The position numbers and the translations under genes are program-made. A DNA stretch of 33,074 nt from Sphingopyxis sp. (GTDB taxonomy: Bacteria > Pseudomonadota > Alphaproteobacteria > Sphingomonadales > Sphingomonadaceae). Location: positions 1-33,074 of the forward strand of contig NZ_JAIBES010000126.1 in the NCBI RefSeq assembly GCF_019459305.1, written 5' to 3'. The notes under the pieces were generated by a model. It ran no database searches. It saw nothing but the letters and a program-made list of their open reading frames with translations, and was not told where the DNA came from. Shown here piece by piece: positions 6,943-15,020 of this stretch. Position 1 is the stretch's first letter. Each line of letters begins with the position of its first letter.

Positions 6943-7536
6943 ATGAGCGAGCCGCTATCCGACCGCGCCCTCGACCAGCTGTTTCGCACTGCGCGCACTT
7001 ATAACGGCTATCTCGACCAGCCCGTTTCGGACGCGCAGCTGCACGCGATCTGGGAGCTGATGAAATTTGGTCCGACCAGCGCCAACTGCCTTCCGGCGCG
7101 GATCATCTGGTGCACCTCGGATACCGCCAAGCAAAAGCTCGCGGCGCTGGCGCTGCCCGCCAATGCCGAAAAGATCCTGACCGCGCCGGTCACTGCGATT
7201 ATCGGCATGGACCTCGAATTCTACGAAAATCTGCCCGAACTCTTCCCGCATACCGACGCGCGCAGCTGGTTTGTCGGCAATGAGGAGCTGGCGAAGACGA
7301 CGGCGTTTCGCAACTCCAGCCTGCAGGGCGCCTATTTTATCCTCGCGGCGCGCGCGCTCGGCCTCGACACCGGCGCGATGTCGGGCTTCAACAATGCGGC
7401 GGTCGACGAAGCCTTTTTTGCCGACCAGCCGAGCGTGAAGAGCAATTTCATTTCGACCCTCGGTTATGGCGATCCATCGACGATTTTCGAGCGCAGCCCG
7501 CGCCCGGACTTCGGTCGTTTCAATCGTATCGCCTGA
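6943..7536 (+). CDS. RutE-like nitroreductase (malonic semialdehyde reductase family)
   Basis: The protein is 197 aa, typical of the RutE/HadB branch of FMN-dependent nitroreductases. Visible family segments are FRTARTYNGYLDQPVSDAQLHAIWELMKFGPTSANCLPARIIW (FMN contacts in GPTSANCLP), ITAPVTAIIGMDLEFYE-type strand, RNSSLQGAYFILAARALGLDTGAMSGFNN and ISTLGYGDP. RutE reduces malonic semialdehyde to 3-hydroxypropionate, but no rut pyrimidine-degradation genes are near, so the substrate is open. AGGAGA precedes the ATG by about 9 nt. It lies 27 nt after the Nfu gene and 19 nt before tsaB, so is probably in the same transcript. Confidence 0.88.
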   Translation: MSEPLSDRALDQLFRTARTYNGYLDQPVSDAQLHAIWELMKFGPTSANCLPARIIWCTSDTAKQKLAALALPANAEKILTAPVTAIIGMDLEFYENLPELFPHTDARSWFVGNEELAKTTAFRNSSLQGAYFILAARALGLDTGAMSGFNNAAVDEAFFADQPSVKSNFISTLGYGDPSTIFERSPRPDFGRFNRIA

Positions 7537-7555
7537 GCCGGACACTCTCAACTTC

Positions 7556-8173
7556 ATGCGCCAGTTGGTGATCGATTCGGCGAGCGAGGCCTGTTCGGTG
7601 GCGCTGCTGGAGGGCGCGACCCTCGTCGACTATCGCCACGAGGTGATTGGTCGCGGTCACGCCGAGCGGCTGGTTCCGCTGATCGCTGAACTCGTCGACG
7701 GCGGCAAAGCCGACGCGATCGTCGTCGGCTGCGGACCGGGCAGTTTTGCCGGGGTTCGTATTGGCGTAGCCGCGGCGCGCGGACTGGCTTTGGGCTGGCA
7801 GGTCCCGGTGCAGGGGTTTTCGACTCTCTCGCTAGTCGCCGCCAGCGCTGCCGACGCAATTGCAGCGGCGGGCGGAGCGCTCGTCGTGATGGAAGGCGGG
7901 CACGGCCAATGGTTTGTCCAGCCGTTCGCCGCCGACCTGTCGCCGCGCGCCGATCTCCGCTCGCTGCTGCCCGATGACGCGGCCACGCTGATCGACGAAC
8001 TGGTCGTCGGCAACCGCGCAGAACAATTTGTTGCGCGCCGTGGGAGCGGCCGCGCGCTGGCAACGCTGCCCGATGCGCGCGCGTTCGTGCACCTGCCGCC
8101 AGCCGCGCTGCTCGACCAGCCCAGCCCGATCTATGGCCGCGCGCCCGACGCCAAGCCGATGGCGCCGGCATGA
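7556..8173 (+). CDS. tsaB: tRNA threonylcarbamoyladenosine biosynthesis protein TsaB
   Basis: The product is 205 aa with an ASKHA-like fold. It starts QLVIDSASEACSVALLEG, then RGHAERLVPLIAELVDG and the signature DAIVVGCGPGSFAGVRIGVAAARGLALGWQVPVQGFSTL, diagnostic of TsaB. It is the scaffold partner of TsaD, with TsaE, for t6A37 modification of ANN-decoding tRNAs; one such tRNA, tRNA-Thr(UGU), is encoded about 2.2 kb upstream. TsaD is not in the window. The ATG at 7556 starts at the conserved N-terminus. The stop overlaps the rimI start by 4 nt (ATGA), implying translational coupling. Confidence 0.95.
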   Translation: MRQLVIDSASEACSVALLEGATLVDYRHEVIGRGHAERLVPLIAELVDGGKADAIVVGCGPGSFAGVRIGVAAARGLALGWQVPVQGFSTLSLVAASAADAIAAAGGALVVMEGGHGQWFVQPFAADLSPRADLRSLLPDDAATLIDELVVGNRAEQFVARRGSGRALATLPDARAFVHLPPAALLDQPSPIYGRAPDAKPMAPA

Positions 8174-8652
8174 CGGGCAACATCCGCCTCGCCACCGCGC
8201 GCGTCGCCGATCTGGCCGCGGTGATGCGCGTGATGGATGCCGCCTTCGAGTCGGCCTATGGCGAAGCGTGGAGCGGGGCGCAGCTGCTCACCCTGTTCGC
8301 CTTGCCCTCGGCGCGCGTTTGCATTGCATGGGATGGCGACCAGCCATGCGGCTTTTCGGCGGCGCGGATCGCCGGACCCGAAAGCGAACTCTTGCTGCTC
8401 GCGGTCGACCCGGACTGGCGCGGACGTGGGATCGGCAAGTTGTTGATGCAGGACTGGCAGGCATGGGCAATGGCGCAAGGTGCCGATGAGTATTTTCTGG
8501 AAATGCGCGCCGACAATGACGCGGTTCATCTGTATTCGCGCGCCGGATTTTCGGAAGTGGGTCGGCGTGCGGCCTATTATCGCGGCCAGGACGGCAAGAT
8601 GCGTGATGCAATTACCATGCGGCGAACGCAATCGGTAGCAGGTGGCAACTGA
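8170..8652 (+). CDS. rimI: Ribosomal protein S18-alanine N-acetyltransferase RimI (GNAT)
   Basis: The protein is 160 aa with a complete GNAT fold. Motif A is LLLLAVDPDWRGRGIGKLLMQDW, with the acetyl-CoA pyrophosphate loop RGRGIG, and motif B is YFLEMRADNDAVHLYSRAGFSEVGRRAAYY, typical of RimI. It would acetylate the N-terminal Ala of S18. The tsaB-rimI pairing is widespread and supports the call over a generic GNAT. The start codon overlaps the tsaB stop as ATGA at 8170-8173. Confidence 0.93.
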   Translation: MTGNIRLATARVADLAAVMRVMDAAFESAYGEAWSGAQLLTLFALPSARVCIAWDGDQPCGFSAARIAGPESELLLLAVDPDWRGRGIGKLLMQDWQAWAMAQGADEYFLEMRADNDAVHLYSRAGFSEVGRRAAYYRGQDGKMRDAITMRRTQSVAGGN

Positions 8653-8656
8653 TCGG

Positions 8657-8705
8657 TTGTTGCGCAATCGCTTGCAAAGTGGCAACATTGTAAGTGGCGC
8701 AACAA
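8657..8705. promoter_or_regulatory. Inverted repeat in the mucR promoter region
   Basis: TTGTTGCGC (8657-8665) and GCGCAACAA (8697-8705) are perfect 9-bp inverted copies. Between them are variants AAGTGGCAAC and AAGTGGCGCAAC. The element starts 5 nt after the rimI stop and ends 55 nt before the mucR ATG. Ros/MucR proteins commonly repress their own genes, so this is a candidate autoregulatory site. Confidence 0.45.
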
Positions 8706-8759
8706 GAATTCCAATGTTCGCTGTCCAGCTTCTGGGTCAAAACAATAAGGAATAGTCTC

Positions 8760-9194
8760 ATGTCCGACCAAGCCGATACCAACGAGATGCTTGTTACACT
8801 GACTGCCGACATTGTCGCGGCGCACGTCAGCAATAACAGCGTTGCGATTTCCGATCTTTCTTTGCTCATCAACAATGTCCACGCCGCCCTGACGGGTCTC
8901 GGCTCCGCGCCGGTCGTTGAGGAAAAGCTGGTCCCTGCGGTCTCGATCCGCGCCTCGGTCAAACCCGACTTCATCACCTGCCTGGAAGATGGCAAAAAGC
9001 TGAAGATGCTGCGCCGTCACTTGATGACGCATTATGGCATGACCCCCGACGACTATCGGACCAAATGGGGCCTGCCCGCCGACTATCCGATGGTCGCGCC
9101 TAACTACGCCGAACGGCGCCGGGCGCTGGCGAAGGAAATCGGGCTTGGCACCAAGGGCCGTGGCGGCGGACGCAAGCGCAAGGCCAAAGTCTGA
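8760..9194 (+). CDS. MucR/Ros-family zinc-finger transcriptional regulator
   Basis: The protein is 144 aa. The N-terminal half (LVTLTADIVAAHVSNNSVAISDLSLLINNVHAAL) is the conserved MucR oligomerisation region. The central part holds the Ros-type finger: SVKPDFITCLEDGKKLKMLRRHLMTHYGMTPDDYRTKWGLPADYPMVAPNYAERRRALAKEIGLG. Only the second zinc Cys of Ros (CLEDG) is present, with His residues in RRHLMTHYG, a variation known in MucR homologues. The tail (GRGGGRKRKAKV) is basic. MucR acts as an H-NS-like regulator of envelope, motility and cell-cycle genes in alphaproteobacteria. The ATG at 8760 has AAGGAA about 8 nt upstream. Confidence 0.95.
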   Translation: MSDQADTNEMLVTLTADIVAAHVSNNSVAISDLSLLINNVHAALTGLGSAPVVEEKLVPAVSIRASVKPDFITCLEDGKKLKMLRRHLMTHYGMTPDDYRTKWGLPADYPMVAPNYAERRRALAKEIGLGTKGRGGGRKRKAKV

Positions 9195-9326
9195 CCCGTT
9201 GCGATTGATCGCCCGCAAAGGCAGGGAGCGGCCGTGTCGCGGGGCGCCGCCCTTGTCCTCTCGTCGGGGTGACCCTATACAGTCAGGATAAGAAAGACGC
9301 GGCTGCATCTTGCAGGAAAGGCCAGC

Positions 9327-9752
9327 ATGTCAGGTACCATCGATCTTGAAGCTCTGTGCCACGAAAAGGGGCTGCGCATCACCGAGCAGCGCCGCATCAT
9401 CGCGCGCGTCATCTCGGATTCCGAGGATCATCCCGACGTCGAGACGCTGTACGAGCGCGCGTCAAAGGTCGACAGCGGCATTTCGATCGCCACCGTCTAT
9501 CGCACCGTGCGCCTGTTCGAAGAGGCGGGCATTCTCGATCGCCACGATTTCGGCGACGGCCGCTCGCGCTACGAAGCCGCGCCCGAGGCGCATCACGACC
9601 ATCTGATCGACGTCGAAACGGGCAAGGTGATCGAATTTGTCGATCCCGAACTCGAAGCGTTGCAAAAGGTGATCGCCGAACGGCTGGGCTTCCGCCTCGT
9701 TGATCATCGCATGGAGCTTTATGGTGTCGCCCTCGATCGCAAGCGCGACTGA
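9327..9752 (+). CDS. fur: Fur-family transcriptional regulator (Fur/Mur type)
   Basis: The protein is 141 aa, standard for Fur. The winged helix is RITEQRRIIARVISDSEDHPDVETLYERASKVDSGISIATVYRTVRLFEEAGIL. The metal-binding region DRHDFGDGRSRYEAAPEAHHDHLIDVETGKVIEFVDPELEALQ keeps the HHDHL histidines. The Cys residues of the structural zinc site of E. coli Fur (CxxCG) are replaced by DVETG, as is usual in alphaproteobacteria, where the protein may respond to manganese (Mur) rather than iron. AGGAAAGG lies upstream of the ATG. The stop is 32 nt inside the next gene. Confidence 0.94.
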   Translation: MSGTIDLEALCHEKGLRITEQRRIIARVISDSEDHPDVETLYERASKVDSGISIATVYRTVRLFEEAGILDRHDFGDGRSRYEAAPEAHHDHLIDVETGKVIEFVDPELEALQKVIAERLGFRLVDHRMELYGVALDRKRD

Positions 9753-10518
9753 TCGCGCCGCGATCACCTGGCGGACGGTCGCTCGCCTGACCCTGATGGT
9801 GCTGGCGCTCCTGTTTCTGATCGTCCCGCACCTTCTCTACCGCGCCGTCGGTCGGCCGTCGCCGATGGTCATGGCATTCCTCAACGCCGCGGGATGGATC
9901 GTCGGCCTGCGTATCCGCACCACCGGCACTCGGCTCCGCCGCGACGTCCTGTTCGTGTCGAACCATGTCAGCTGGCTCGATATATTGGCGCTCGGCGGTG
10001 CCGCGCGTTCGGCGTTCGTGTCAAAGGCGGAAGTGAAAATAACCCCCGTCGTTGGCTGGCTCGCCGATCAGAACAGTACCATCTACGTCCAGCGCGAAGC
10101 GAAGCGCGACATCCACAATCAGGCGAATAGCCTGCGCGACGCCCTCGCGCGTGGGCGTCCCGTGACGCTGTTCCCCGAGGGGACGACCGGACCCGGTGAC
10201 GGCCTGTTGCCGTTCCGCGCTTCGCTGTTCCAGGCGATCATCCCGACCCCGCCCAATCTGCAGGTGCAGCCGGTGCTCCTCGATTATGGTCCGGAGGCGA
10301 ACGACATCGCATGGCTCGATCCCGAATCGGGGCTCGACAATTTTAGGCGCCTGCTCGCGCGGAAGCGGCCAATCCCGCTCACCATCCATTATCTGGACCC
10401 GTTGCCCGACGAAGCTGAGCGCGATCGCAAGGCGATCAACGAGGCGGCGCGTACCGCTATCGCTGGCAAAATTGCGGCGACTGCGCGGCCTTCCGCCGCG
10501 CCGCTGCATCGCCTATAG
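9721..10518 (+). CDS. Lysophospholipid acyltransferase (PlsC-type)
   Basis: The protein is 265 aa. A hydrophobic N-terminal segment ([22 protein letters not shown]) is followed by the acyltransferase motifs: NHVSWLD (HX4D catalytic pair), [14 protein letters not shown], and [22 protein letters not shown] (motif III). It should transfer an acyl group to lysophosphatidate or another lyso-lipid at the inner membrane, as in 1-acylglycerol-3-phosphate acyltransferase. The ATG at 9721 has GGAG 5 nt upstream and overlaps fur by 32 nt, so translation is probably coupled. An ornithine-lipid acyltransferase (OlsA) role is an alternative, but no olsB is nearby. Confidence 0.9.
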   Translation: MVSPSIASATDRAAITWRTVARLTLMVLALLFLIVPHLLYRAVGRPSPMVMAFLNAAGWIVGLRIRTTGTRLRRDVLFVSNHVSWLDILALGGAARSAFVSKAEVKITPVVGWLADQNSTIYVQREAKRDIHNQANSLRDALARGRPVTLFPEGTTGPGDGLLPFRASLFQAIIPTPPNLQVQPVLLDYGPEANDIAWLDPESGLDNFRRLLARKRPIPLTIHYLDPLPDEAERDRKAINEAARTAIAGKIAATARPSAAPLHRL

Positions 10519-10525
10519 CGCGCCG

Positions 10526-11875
10526 ATGAAATCCGACTCCCCACCAAATTCTGCCAAGACCTTCCACGTCAAATCCTTCGGTTGCCAGATGAACGTCTAT
10601 GATGGCGAGCGCATGGCCGAAATGCTGGGCGCCGAAGGTTATGTTGCTGCCGCTGACGGGGCCGACGCCGACCTCGTCGTGCTCAACACCTGCCACATCC
10701 GCGAGAAAGCCGCCGAAAAAGTCTATTCGGACATCGGCCGCTTGAAGCGCGCAGACGGCAGTCGCCCAACGATCGCCGTCGCGGGCTGCGTCGCTCAGGC
10801 CGAGGGCGCCGAAATCGCCCGCCGCGCCCCCACCGTAGACGTCGTCGTTGGCCCGCAGGCGTACCACCGGCTGCCCGACCTGCTCGCCCGTGCCGCGCGC
10901 GGCGAGAAAGCGGTCGATCTCGACATGCCCGCCGCCAGCAAGTTCGGCGCGTTGCCAAAACGCGGTGCAGGCCAGCGCCCGACCGCCTTCCTGACGGTGC
11001 AGGAAGGGTGCGACAAATTCTGCACCTATTGCGTCGTTCCCTACACCCGTGGCGCCGAGATCAGTCGGCCGTTCGCCGACCTGATCGCCGAAGCGCGCGC
11101 GCTTGTCGCAGGCGGTGCGCGCGAGATCACCTTGCTCGGCCAGAACGTCAACGCCTGGGACGGCGAAGACGCCAAGGGCAGGGCGATCGGCCTCGACGGA
11201 CTGATCCGCGAATTGGCGCGCGAAGACGGGCTGGAGCGCATCCGCTACACCACCAGTCACCCCAACGACATGACCGATGGGCTGATCGCGGCGCATGGCG
11301 AGGTCGACAAGCTGATGCCCTTTCTCCACCTGCCGGTGCAGGCGGGCAGCGACCGTATCCTCGCGGCGATGAACCGCAGCCATAGTAGCGAAAGTTATCT
11401 GCGCGTCATCGAACGCGTCCGTGCGGTGCGCCCCGACATCGCGATCTCGGGCGATTTCATCGTCGGCTTCCCCGGCGAGAGTGAGGCCGATTTTCAGGCG
11501 ACGCTCGATCTGATTCACCAGACGGGCTACGCCATGGCGTACAGCTTCAAATATTCGCGCCGCCCCGGCACTCCCGCGGCGACGATGGACGACCAGATTT
11601 CCGAGGAGGTTATGAACGACCGCCTCCAGCGCTTGCAGGCGCTGCTCAACGAACAGCAGCAGGCGTTTAATGAAGCGAGCGTCGGCAGCACGACACGGCT
11701 GCTCCTCGAACGCAAAGGCAAGCTCGACGGGCAGCTGATCGGCAAGACGCCGTGGCTCCAGTCGGCGCATGTGATCGCCCCCGGCCTCGCGATCGGCGAC
11801 ATGATCAACGTGCGGATCGTATCGGCCGGAGCGAACAGCGTTGCCGCCGCAGCACTGACGGAAGAAGTCGCCTAG
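10526..11875 (+). CDS. miaB: tRNA (ms2i6A37) methylthiotransferase MiaB
   Basis: The product is 449 aa. The N-terminal UPF0004 domain holds three cluster cysteines: KSFGCQMN (C20), NTCHIRE (C56) and AGCVAQ (C88). The radical-SAM domain has [10 protein letters not shown] (C162, C166, C169) and a C-terminal TRAM domain follows. The segment [14 protein letters not shown] and the full-length match favour MiaB over MtaB or RimO. It adds the 2-methylthio group to i6A37 in tRNAs reading UNN codons, using two Fe-S clusters that an Nfu-type carrier, such as the one at 6340, could supply. Its ATG lies 7 nt after the acyltransferase stop; codons upstream in the same frame belong to that gene's alternate frame. 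Confidence 0.97.
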   Translation: MKSDSPPNSAKTFHVKSFGCQMNVYDGERMAEMLGAEGYVAAADGADADLVVLNTCHIREKAAEKVYSDIGRLKRADGSRPTIAVAGCVAQAEGAEIARRAPTVDVVVGPQAYHRLPDLLARAARGEKAVDLDMPAASKFGALPKRGAGQRPTAFLTVQEGCDKFCTYCVVPYTRGAEISRPFADLIAEARALVAGGAREITLLGQNVNAWDGEDAKGRAIGLDGLIRELAREDGLERIRYTTSHPNDMTDGLIAAHGEVDKLMPFLHLPVQAGSDRILAAMNRSHSSESYLRVIERVRAVRPDIAISGDFIVGFPGESEADFQATLDLIHQTGYAMAYSFKYSRRPGTPAATMDDQISEEVMNDRLQRLQALLNEQQQAFNEASVGSTTRLLLERKGKLDGQLIGKTPWLQSAHVIAPGLAIGDMINVRIVSAGANSVAAAALTEEVA

Positions 11876-11945
11876 TGCGACGGGCTGAAGCTGTCGCCAC
11901 GAAGACACACTCGGCAGCCTTCCGTCGAATTCCGAAACTATCGGT

Positions 11946-11981
11946 GATGGACTCCCGCCTTCGCGCGAGTACACAGGATGA
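11946..11981. repeat. Possible dispersed short palindromic element before phoH
   Basis: The stretch TGGACTCCCGCC-TTCG-CGCGAGTAC resembles a short palindromic repeat family scattered through alphaproteobacterial intergenic regions, recognised from memory. The stem is imperfect. The rest of the miaB-phoH gap holds nothing else I can name. Confidence 0.35.
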
Positions 11982-12006
11982 ACCTTAACCTGGGAGCCTT
12001 GCCCAT

Positions 12007-13014
12007 ATGTCCAAACGCCCGCTGACCGCCTCGACCCCCGCCGAACCCGGCGACCGCGTCCGACTGACCGCGGAATTTGAGCGAACGCAGCTGTTGGGCA
12101 TTTTGTTTGGCGAGTTCGACCGAAATCTGGTCGGCATCGAAAACCGTCTCGGCGTCTATATTTCGGCGCGCGGCAACCGGGTGCAGATCGAGGGTGAAGC
12201 GGAAGCCGCGGCGCGCGCCCGCGACGTGCTCGTCGATCTCTACAACCGCATCGAACAGGGGCAGGAGGTCGACGCCGGGATGGTCGACGGGGTGATCGCG
12301 ATGTCGGCGCAACCGACGCTTGCCGGCATCATCCGCCACGACAAGGAAGAAGCGCCGACGGTGATGATCCGCACGCGCAAAAAGACGATCGTGCCGCGCG
12401 CCCCGTCGCAGGTTCCTTACATGAAGGCGCTGGCGCGCGACGACGTGATCTTCGCGCTCGGCCCGGCGGGGACGGGCAAGACCTATCTCGCGGTCGCGCA
12501 AGCAGTGGCGCAGCTGATCACCGGCAGCGTCCAGCGCCTGATCCTGTCGCGCCCCGCGGTCGAAGCAGGCGAAAAGCTCGGCTTCCTGCCCGGTGACATG
12601 AAGGAAAAGGTCGATCCGTACCTGCGCCCGCTCTACGACGCGCTCCACGACTGCCTGCCCGCCGAACAGGTTGAGCGCCGCATCGCGAGCGGTGAGATCG
12701 AAATCGCGCCGCTCGCCTTCATGCGCGGGCGGACGCTCGCCGACGCCTTCATCATCCTCGACGAGGCGCAAAACACGACGATCCCGCAAATGAAGATGTT
12801 CCTGACCCGCTTCGGCATGAACAGCCGCATGGTCGTGTGCGGGGACCCCAAACAGGTCGATCTGCCGATCCCCGCCAGCTCGGGCCTTGCCGACGCGGTC
12901 AGCCGACTGGAAGGCGTCGAGGGCATCAACGTCAGCTATTTCACCAGCGCCGACGTTGTGCGCCACCCGATCGTCGGACGGATCGTCGACGCCTATGAGG
13001 GGCCAGGGGCTTAA
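12007..13014 (+). CDS. PhoH family protein (YbeZ), P-loop ATPase
   Basis: The protein is 335 aa. The N-terminus (~1-95) has a KH-like RNA-binding region (GVYISARGNRVQIEGEAEAAARARDVLVDLY). The ATPase domain has Walker A GPAGTGKT (152-159), LSRPAVEAGEKLGFLPGD, Walker B FIILDEAQNTT (248-258) and sensor-like MVVCGDPKQVDLP. PhoH/YbeZ partners with the endoribonuclease YbeY in rRNA processing and quality control. Its usual neighbour ybeY lies 2.2 kb further on because another module sits between. The ATG at 12007 follows GGGAG about 13 nt upstream. Confidence 0.96.
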   Translation: MSKRPLTASTPAEPGDRVRLTAEFERTQLLGILFGEFDRNLVGIENRLGVYISARGNRVQIEGEAEAAARARDVLVDLYNRIEQGQEVDAGMVDGVIAMSAQPTLAGIIRHDKEEAPTVMIRTRKKTIVPRAPSQVPYMKALARDDVIFALGPAGTGKTYLAVAQAVAQLITGSVQRLILSRPAVEAGEKLGFLPGDMKEKVDPYLRPLYDALHDCLPAEQVERRIASGEIEIAPLAFMRGRTLADAFIILDEAQNTTIPQMKMFLTRFGMNSRMVVCGDPKQVDLPIPASSGLADAVSRLEGVEGINVSYFTSADVVRHPIVGRIVDAYEGPGA

Positions 13015-13023
13015 CTCCTAAAA

Positions 13024-13130
13024 CCCTCCCTTTCGCGCAGCGATAGGGAAGGGGACCGTTCGCGAAACGAATGGTGGAGGGGCGCGACGTTTGTGCCGTC
13101 GCTCCTCCGTCCGCCCCCGGAGAGGGAGGG
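13024..13130. repeat. Palindromic intergenic element between phoH and doxX
   Basis: CCCTCCC (13024-13030) and GGGAGGG (13124-13130) bound the element. Inside is a hairpin GCGACG (13084-13089)/CGTCGC (13097-13102) extended by GGAGG/CCTCC, and a CGTTCGCGAAACG near-palindrome. It fills the gap between two convergent genes and may fold as a bidirectional 3' structure. It resembles repetitive GC-rich spacers common in sphingomonads. Confidence 0.5.
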
Positions 13131-13136
13131 GCGGTG

Positions 13137-13517
13137 CTATTTCGACCGCGCCCCGTCGATGCTCCAGATGCCTGCTCCGCGCGTCGCGATGAACAGGAAG
13201 ATGAAGCAGTAAAGCGCGATCGTCTCGCCGCCATTGGCGATCGGGAAGGGGCTTTGCATCCCGTGCGCGACCCAATAGCCGACCGCCGACATGCCGCTGG
13301 CGATGAACGCCGCGGGGCGGGTGAACAGCCCGATGGCGATCAGTGCGCCCGCGATCAGCTCGATCGCGCCCGCGGCTTGCAGCATCGGAGTCAACGGATA
13401 GGGAAAGGCGGCGGGGAAGTTGAAGAATTTCTGCACCCCATGCGCCATGAACAACAGACCCGCGACGATGCGAAGCAGCGCATAGGCCTGTTCGCCGAAA
13501 CCATCGAGAAACTTCAT
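13137..13517 (-). CDS. DoxX family membrane protein
   Basis: The product is 126 aa with four predicted membrane helices. It shows the DoxX pattern LLRIVAGLLFMAHGVQKFFNFP, then LQAAGAIELIAGALIAIGLFTRPAAFIASGMSAVGYWVAHG and YCFIFLFIATRGAGIWSID. DoxX proteins are small inner-membrane proteins linked to redox and thiol stress. The ATG at 13517 has AGGAGGGG 7 nt upstream, which rules out the ATG 36 nt further out. It is divergent from the AhpD-like/SigJ pair, so is probably part of the same stress module with its own promoter. Confidence 0.93.
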   Translation of the reverse strand: MKFLDGFGEQAYALLRIVAGLLFMAHGVQKFFNFPAAFPYPLTPMLQAAGAIELIAGALIAIGLFTRPAAFIASGMSAVGYWVAHGMQSPFPIANGGETIALYCFIFLFIATRGAGIWSIDGARSK

Positions 13518-13575
13518 GATTGGACCCCTCCTCATCATTGTCGAGGTGGGCAAGCTAACGGATTTTCACGCCCGT

Positions 13576-13590
13576 GCGAAATTTTTTCGC
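13576..13590. promoter_or_regulatory. Perfect palindrome next to the ECF41 promoter
   Basis: GCGAAA-TTT-TTTCGC is a perfect 6-3-6 inverted repeat that ends 6 nt before the TGTCACA box. It lies between the doxX and ahpD-like genes and could bind a regulator of the divergent pair. Confidence 0.35.
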
Positions 13591-13596
13591 GCGCCA

Positions 13597-13623
13597 TGTC
13601 ACACCCGCCGACCCTGTCTCGTC
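13597..13623 (+). promoter_or_regulatory. ECF41-type sigma factor promoter
   Basis: TGTCACA (13597-13603), a 16-nt spacer and CGTC (13620-13623) match the promoter consensus I recall for ECF41 sigma factors. It lies 33 nt before the AhpD-like start and reads into that gene and sigJ, so the sigma factor should drive its own operon. Confidence 0.8.
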
Positions 13624-13656
13624 ATGTCGGTACAAACCAACCAATGGAGACAGATT

Positions 13657-14112
13657 ATGACCGTCGTAACCGACCCCTTCGCCGCCGCGCCGCAGCTGAT
13701 GAAACAGTGGATGGGCGTCAGCCTTGCGGTACAGGACAGCCTGGAGCCGAGCCTGATCGAACTGGTGAAAATTCGAGCCTCGATCCTCAACGCCTGCGCC
13801 AACTGCATCAACATGCACACCGCCGAAGCGCGCGCCAAGGGCGAAACCGAACAGCGCATCTACCTGCTCGCCGCCTGGCACGAAGCGCCCGTCTATACGC
13901 CGCGCGAACGCGCTGCGCTGGCGTGGACCGACGCCTTGACCCGCCTGTCCGAAGGCCACACACAACAGGCGGCGAAAGACGGGCTCGAGGCGCATTTCAC
14001 GGCGGAGGAACAGGTGAAGCTGACGCTGATGATCAACATCATCAATGGCTGGAACCGCATCGCGGTCGGCTTCGGCTTGTGGCTTGAGCAGCCGGCGGCC
14101 AAGGCGGCCTGA
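13657..14112 (+). CDS. Carboxymuconolactone decarboxylase / AhpD-like peroxidase
   Basis: The protein is 151 aa with an AhpD-like core: LIELVKIRASILNACANCINMHTAEARAKGETEQRIYLLAAWHEAPVYTPRERAALAWTDALT. The redox pair is C47-A-N-C50 with H54 and upstream E35, the CxxC-plus-His arrangement of AhpD-type peroxidases. It is thus more likely a thiol peroxidase/disulfide reductase than a true decarboxylase. GGAGA lies 7 nt before ATG 13657; the longer frame upstream has no ribosome site. Its TGA overlaps the sigJ start by 1 nt (TGATG). A carboxymuconolactone-decarboxylase-type gene is one of the three classic partners of ECF41 sigma factors. Confidence 0.93.
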   Translation: MTVVTDPFAAAPQLMKQWMGVSLAVQDSLEPSLIELVKIRASILNACANCINMHTAEARAKGETEQRIYLLAAWHEAPVYTPRERAALAWTDALTRLSEGHTQQAAKDGLEAHFTAEEQVKLTLMINIINGWNRIAVGFGLWLEQPAAKAA

Positions 14113-14978
14113 TGACCCGACCGGGTTCCCACGACGCGGCGGACGCGGCGGTCAGTTTCGACCCGCTGCGCCCGCTGCTCACCCGCGTTGCCTACCGCAT
14201 GCTTGGCTCGGTCGCCGATGCCGAGGATATGGTGCAGGATGCCTTCATCCGCTGGCTCGGCACTGACCGCGCCGCGGTACGCGAGCCCGCGGCGTTCCTG
14301 CGCCGGACGGTAACGCGGCTTTGCCTCGACCAGATCAAATCGGCGCGCCGCAGCCGCGAGACCTATGTCGGTCCTTGGCTCCCCGATCCGCTGGTCGAGG
14401 AGGAGGAGACCGACGATGTCACGCTGCCGCTGATGCTCGCGCTTGAACGCCTGTCGCCGCTCGAACGCGCTGCATTCCTGCTCCACGATGTCTTCGGCGT
14501 CGAATTCGACGAAGTGGCAAAGACGATCGACCGCGACCCCGCTGCAACGCGGCAGCTCGCCGCGCGCGCCCGCACTCACGTCCGCGATGCCCGTCCGCGC
14601 TACAAGCTTGAGAAGGAGCAGGGGCTCCAGATCGCCAACGCTTTTTTCGCTGCTTCGCGCAGCGGCGACATGGCCGCGCTTGGCGCGCTGCTCGCCGCCG
14701 ATGTTTGCATGTGGGCCGACGGCGGCGGCAAGCGGCCCGCCGTGACCGAGCCGGTGTTCGGTTACGACATCGTGCTCAAGCTGCACCGCAGCCTGGCGGT
14801 GCTCTTTGGCAAATATGGCTCGACGCTGGTCCACGCCGGGACGATCAACGGCCTGCCGGGCTTCGTCACCCGCGAGGCTGACGGCAAGCTGCAAACCACT
14901 GCGCTTGAGATTGAGGACGGCAAGGTCGTCGGCATCTATGTGATGCGCAACCCTGACAAGCTTGGGCATGTGCATTGA
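14112..14978 (+). CDS. RNA polymerase sigma factor SigJ (ECF41 family)
   Basis: The protein is 288 aa, much longer than a plain ECF sigma because of a SnoaL-like C-terminal domain. Region 2 has AYRMLGSVADAEDMVQDAFIRWL and region 4 has LALERLSPLERAAFLLHDVFGVEFDEVAKTIDRDPAATRQLAARAR. The linker motif WLPDPL (89-94) and the near-terminal NPDKL (280-284) are ECF41 signatures; the C-terminal domain tunes sigma activity instead of an anti-sigma factor, and none is encoded here. It overlaps the AhpD-like gene by 1 nt and should recognise the promoter at 13597-13623. The inducing signal is unknown; the partners point to redox stress. Confidence 0.95.
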   Translation: MTRPGSHDAADAAVSFDPLRPLLTRVAYRMLGSVADAEDMVQDAFIRWLGTDRAAVREPAAFLRRTVTRLCLDQIKSARRSRETYVGPWLPDPLVEEEETDDVTLPLMLALERLSPLERAAFLLHDVFGVEFDEVAKTIDRDPAATRQLAARARTHVRDARPRYKLEKEQGLQIANAFFAASRSGDMAALGALLAADVCMWADGGGKRPAVTEPVFGYDIVLKLHRSLAVLFGKYGSTLVHAGTINGLPGFVTREADGKLQTTALEIEDGKVVGIYVMRNPDKLGHVH

Positions 14979-15020
14979 GGATGATGGGCGGCAAGCGGTT
15001 ATGGCGGTCAGCAATCCTCA

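Noticed and set aside
9327..9752. Fur protein lacking CxxC zinc cysteines as a degraded gene
   Set aside because: The HHDHL-DVETG variant is normal for alphaproteobacterial Fur/Mur proteins.
10457..11974. 505-codon open frame on the minus strand
   Set aside because: It is antisense to miaB, which has all six cluster cysteines; the frame is a third-position GC artefact.
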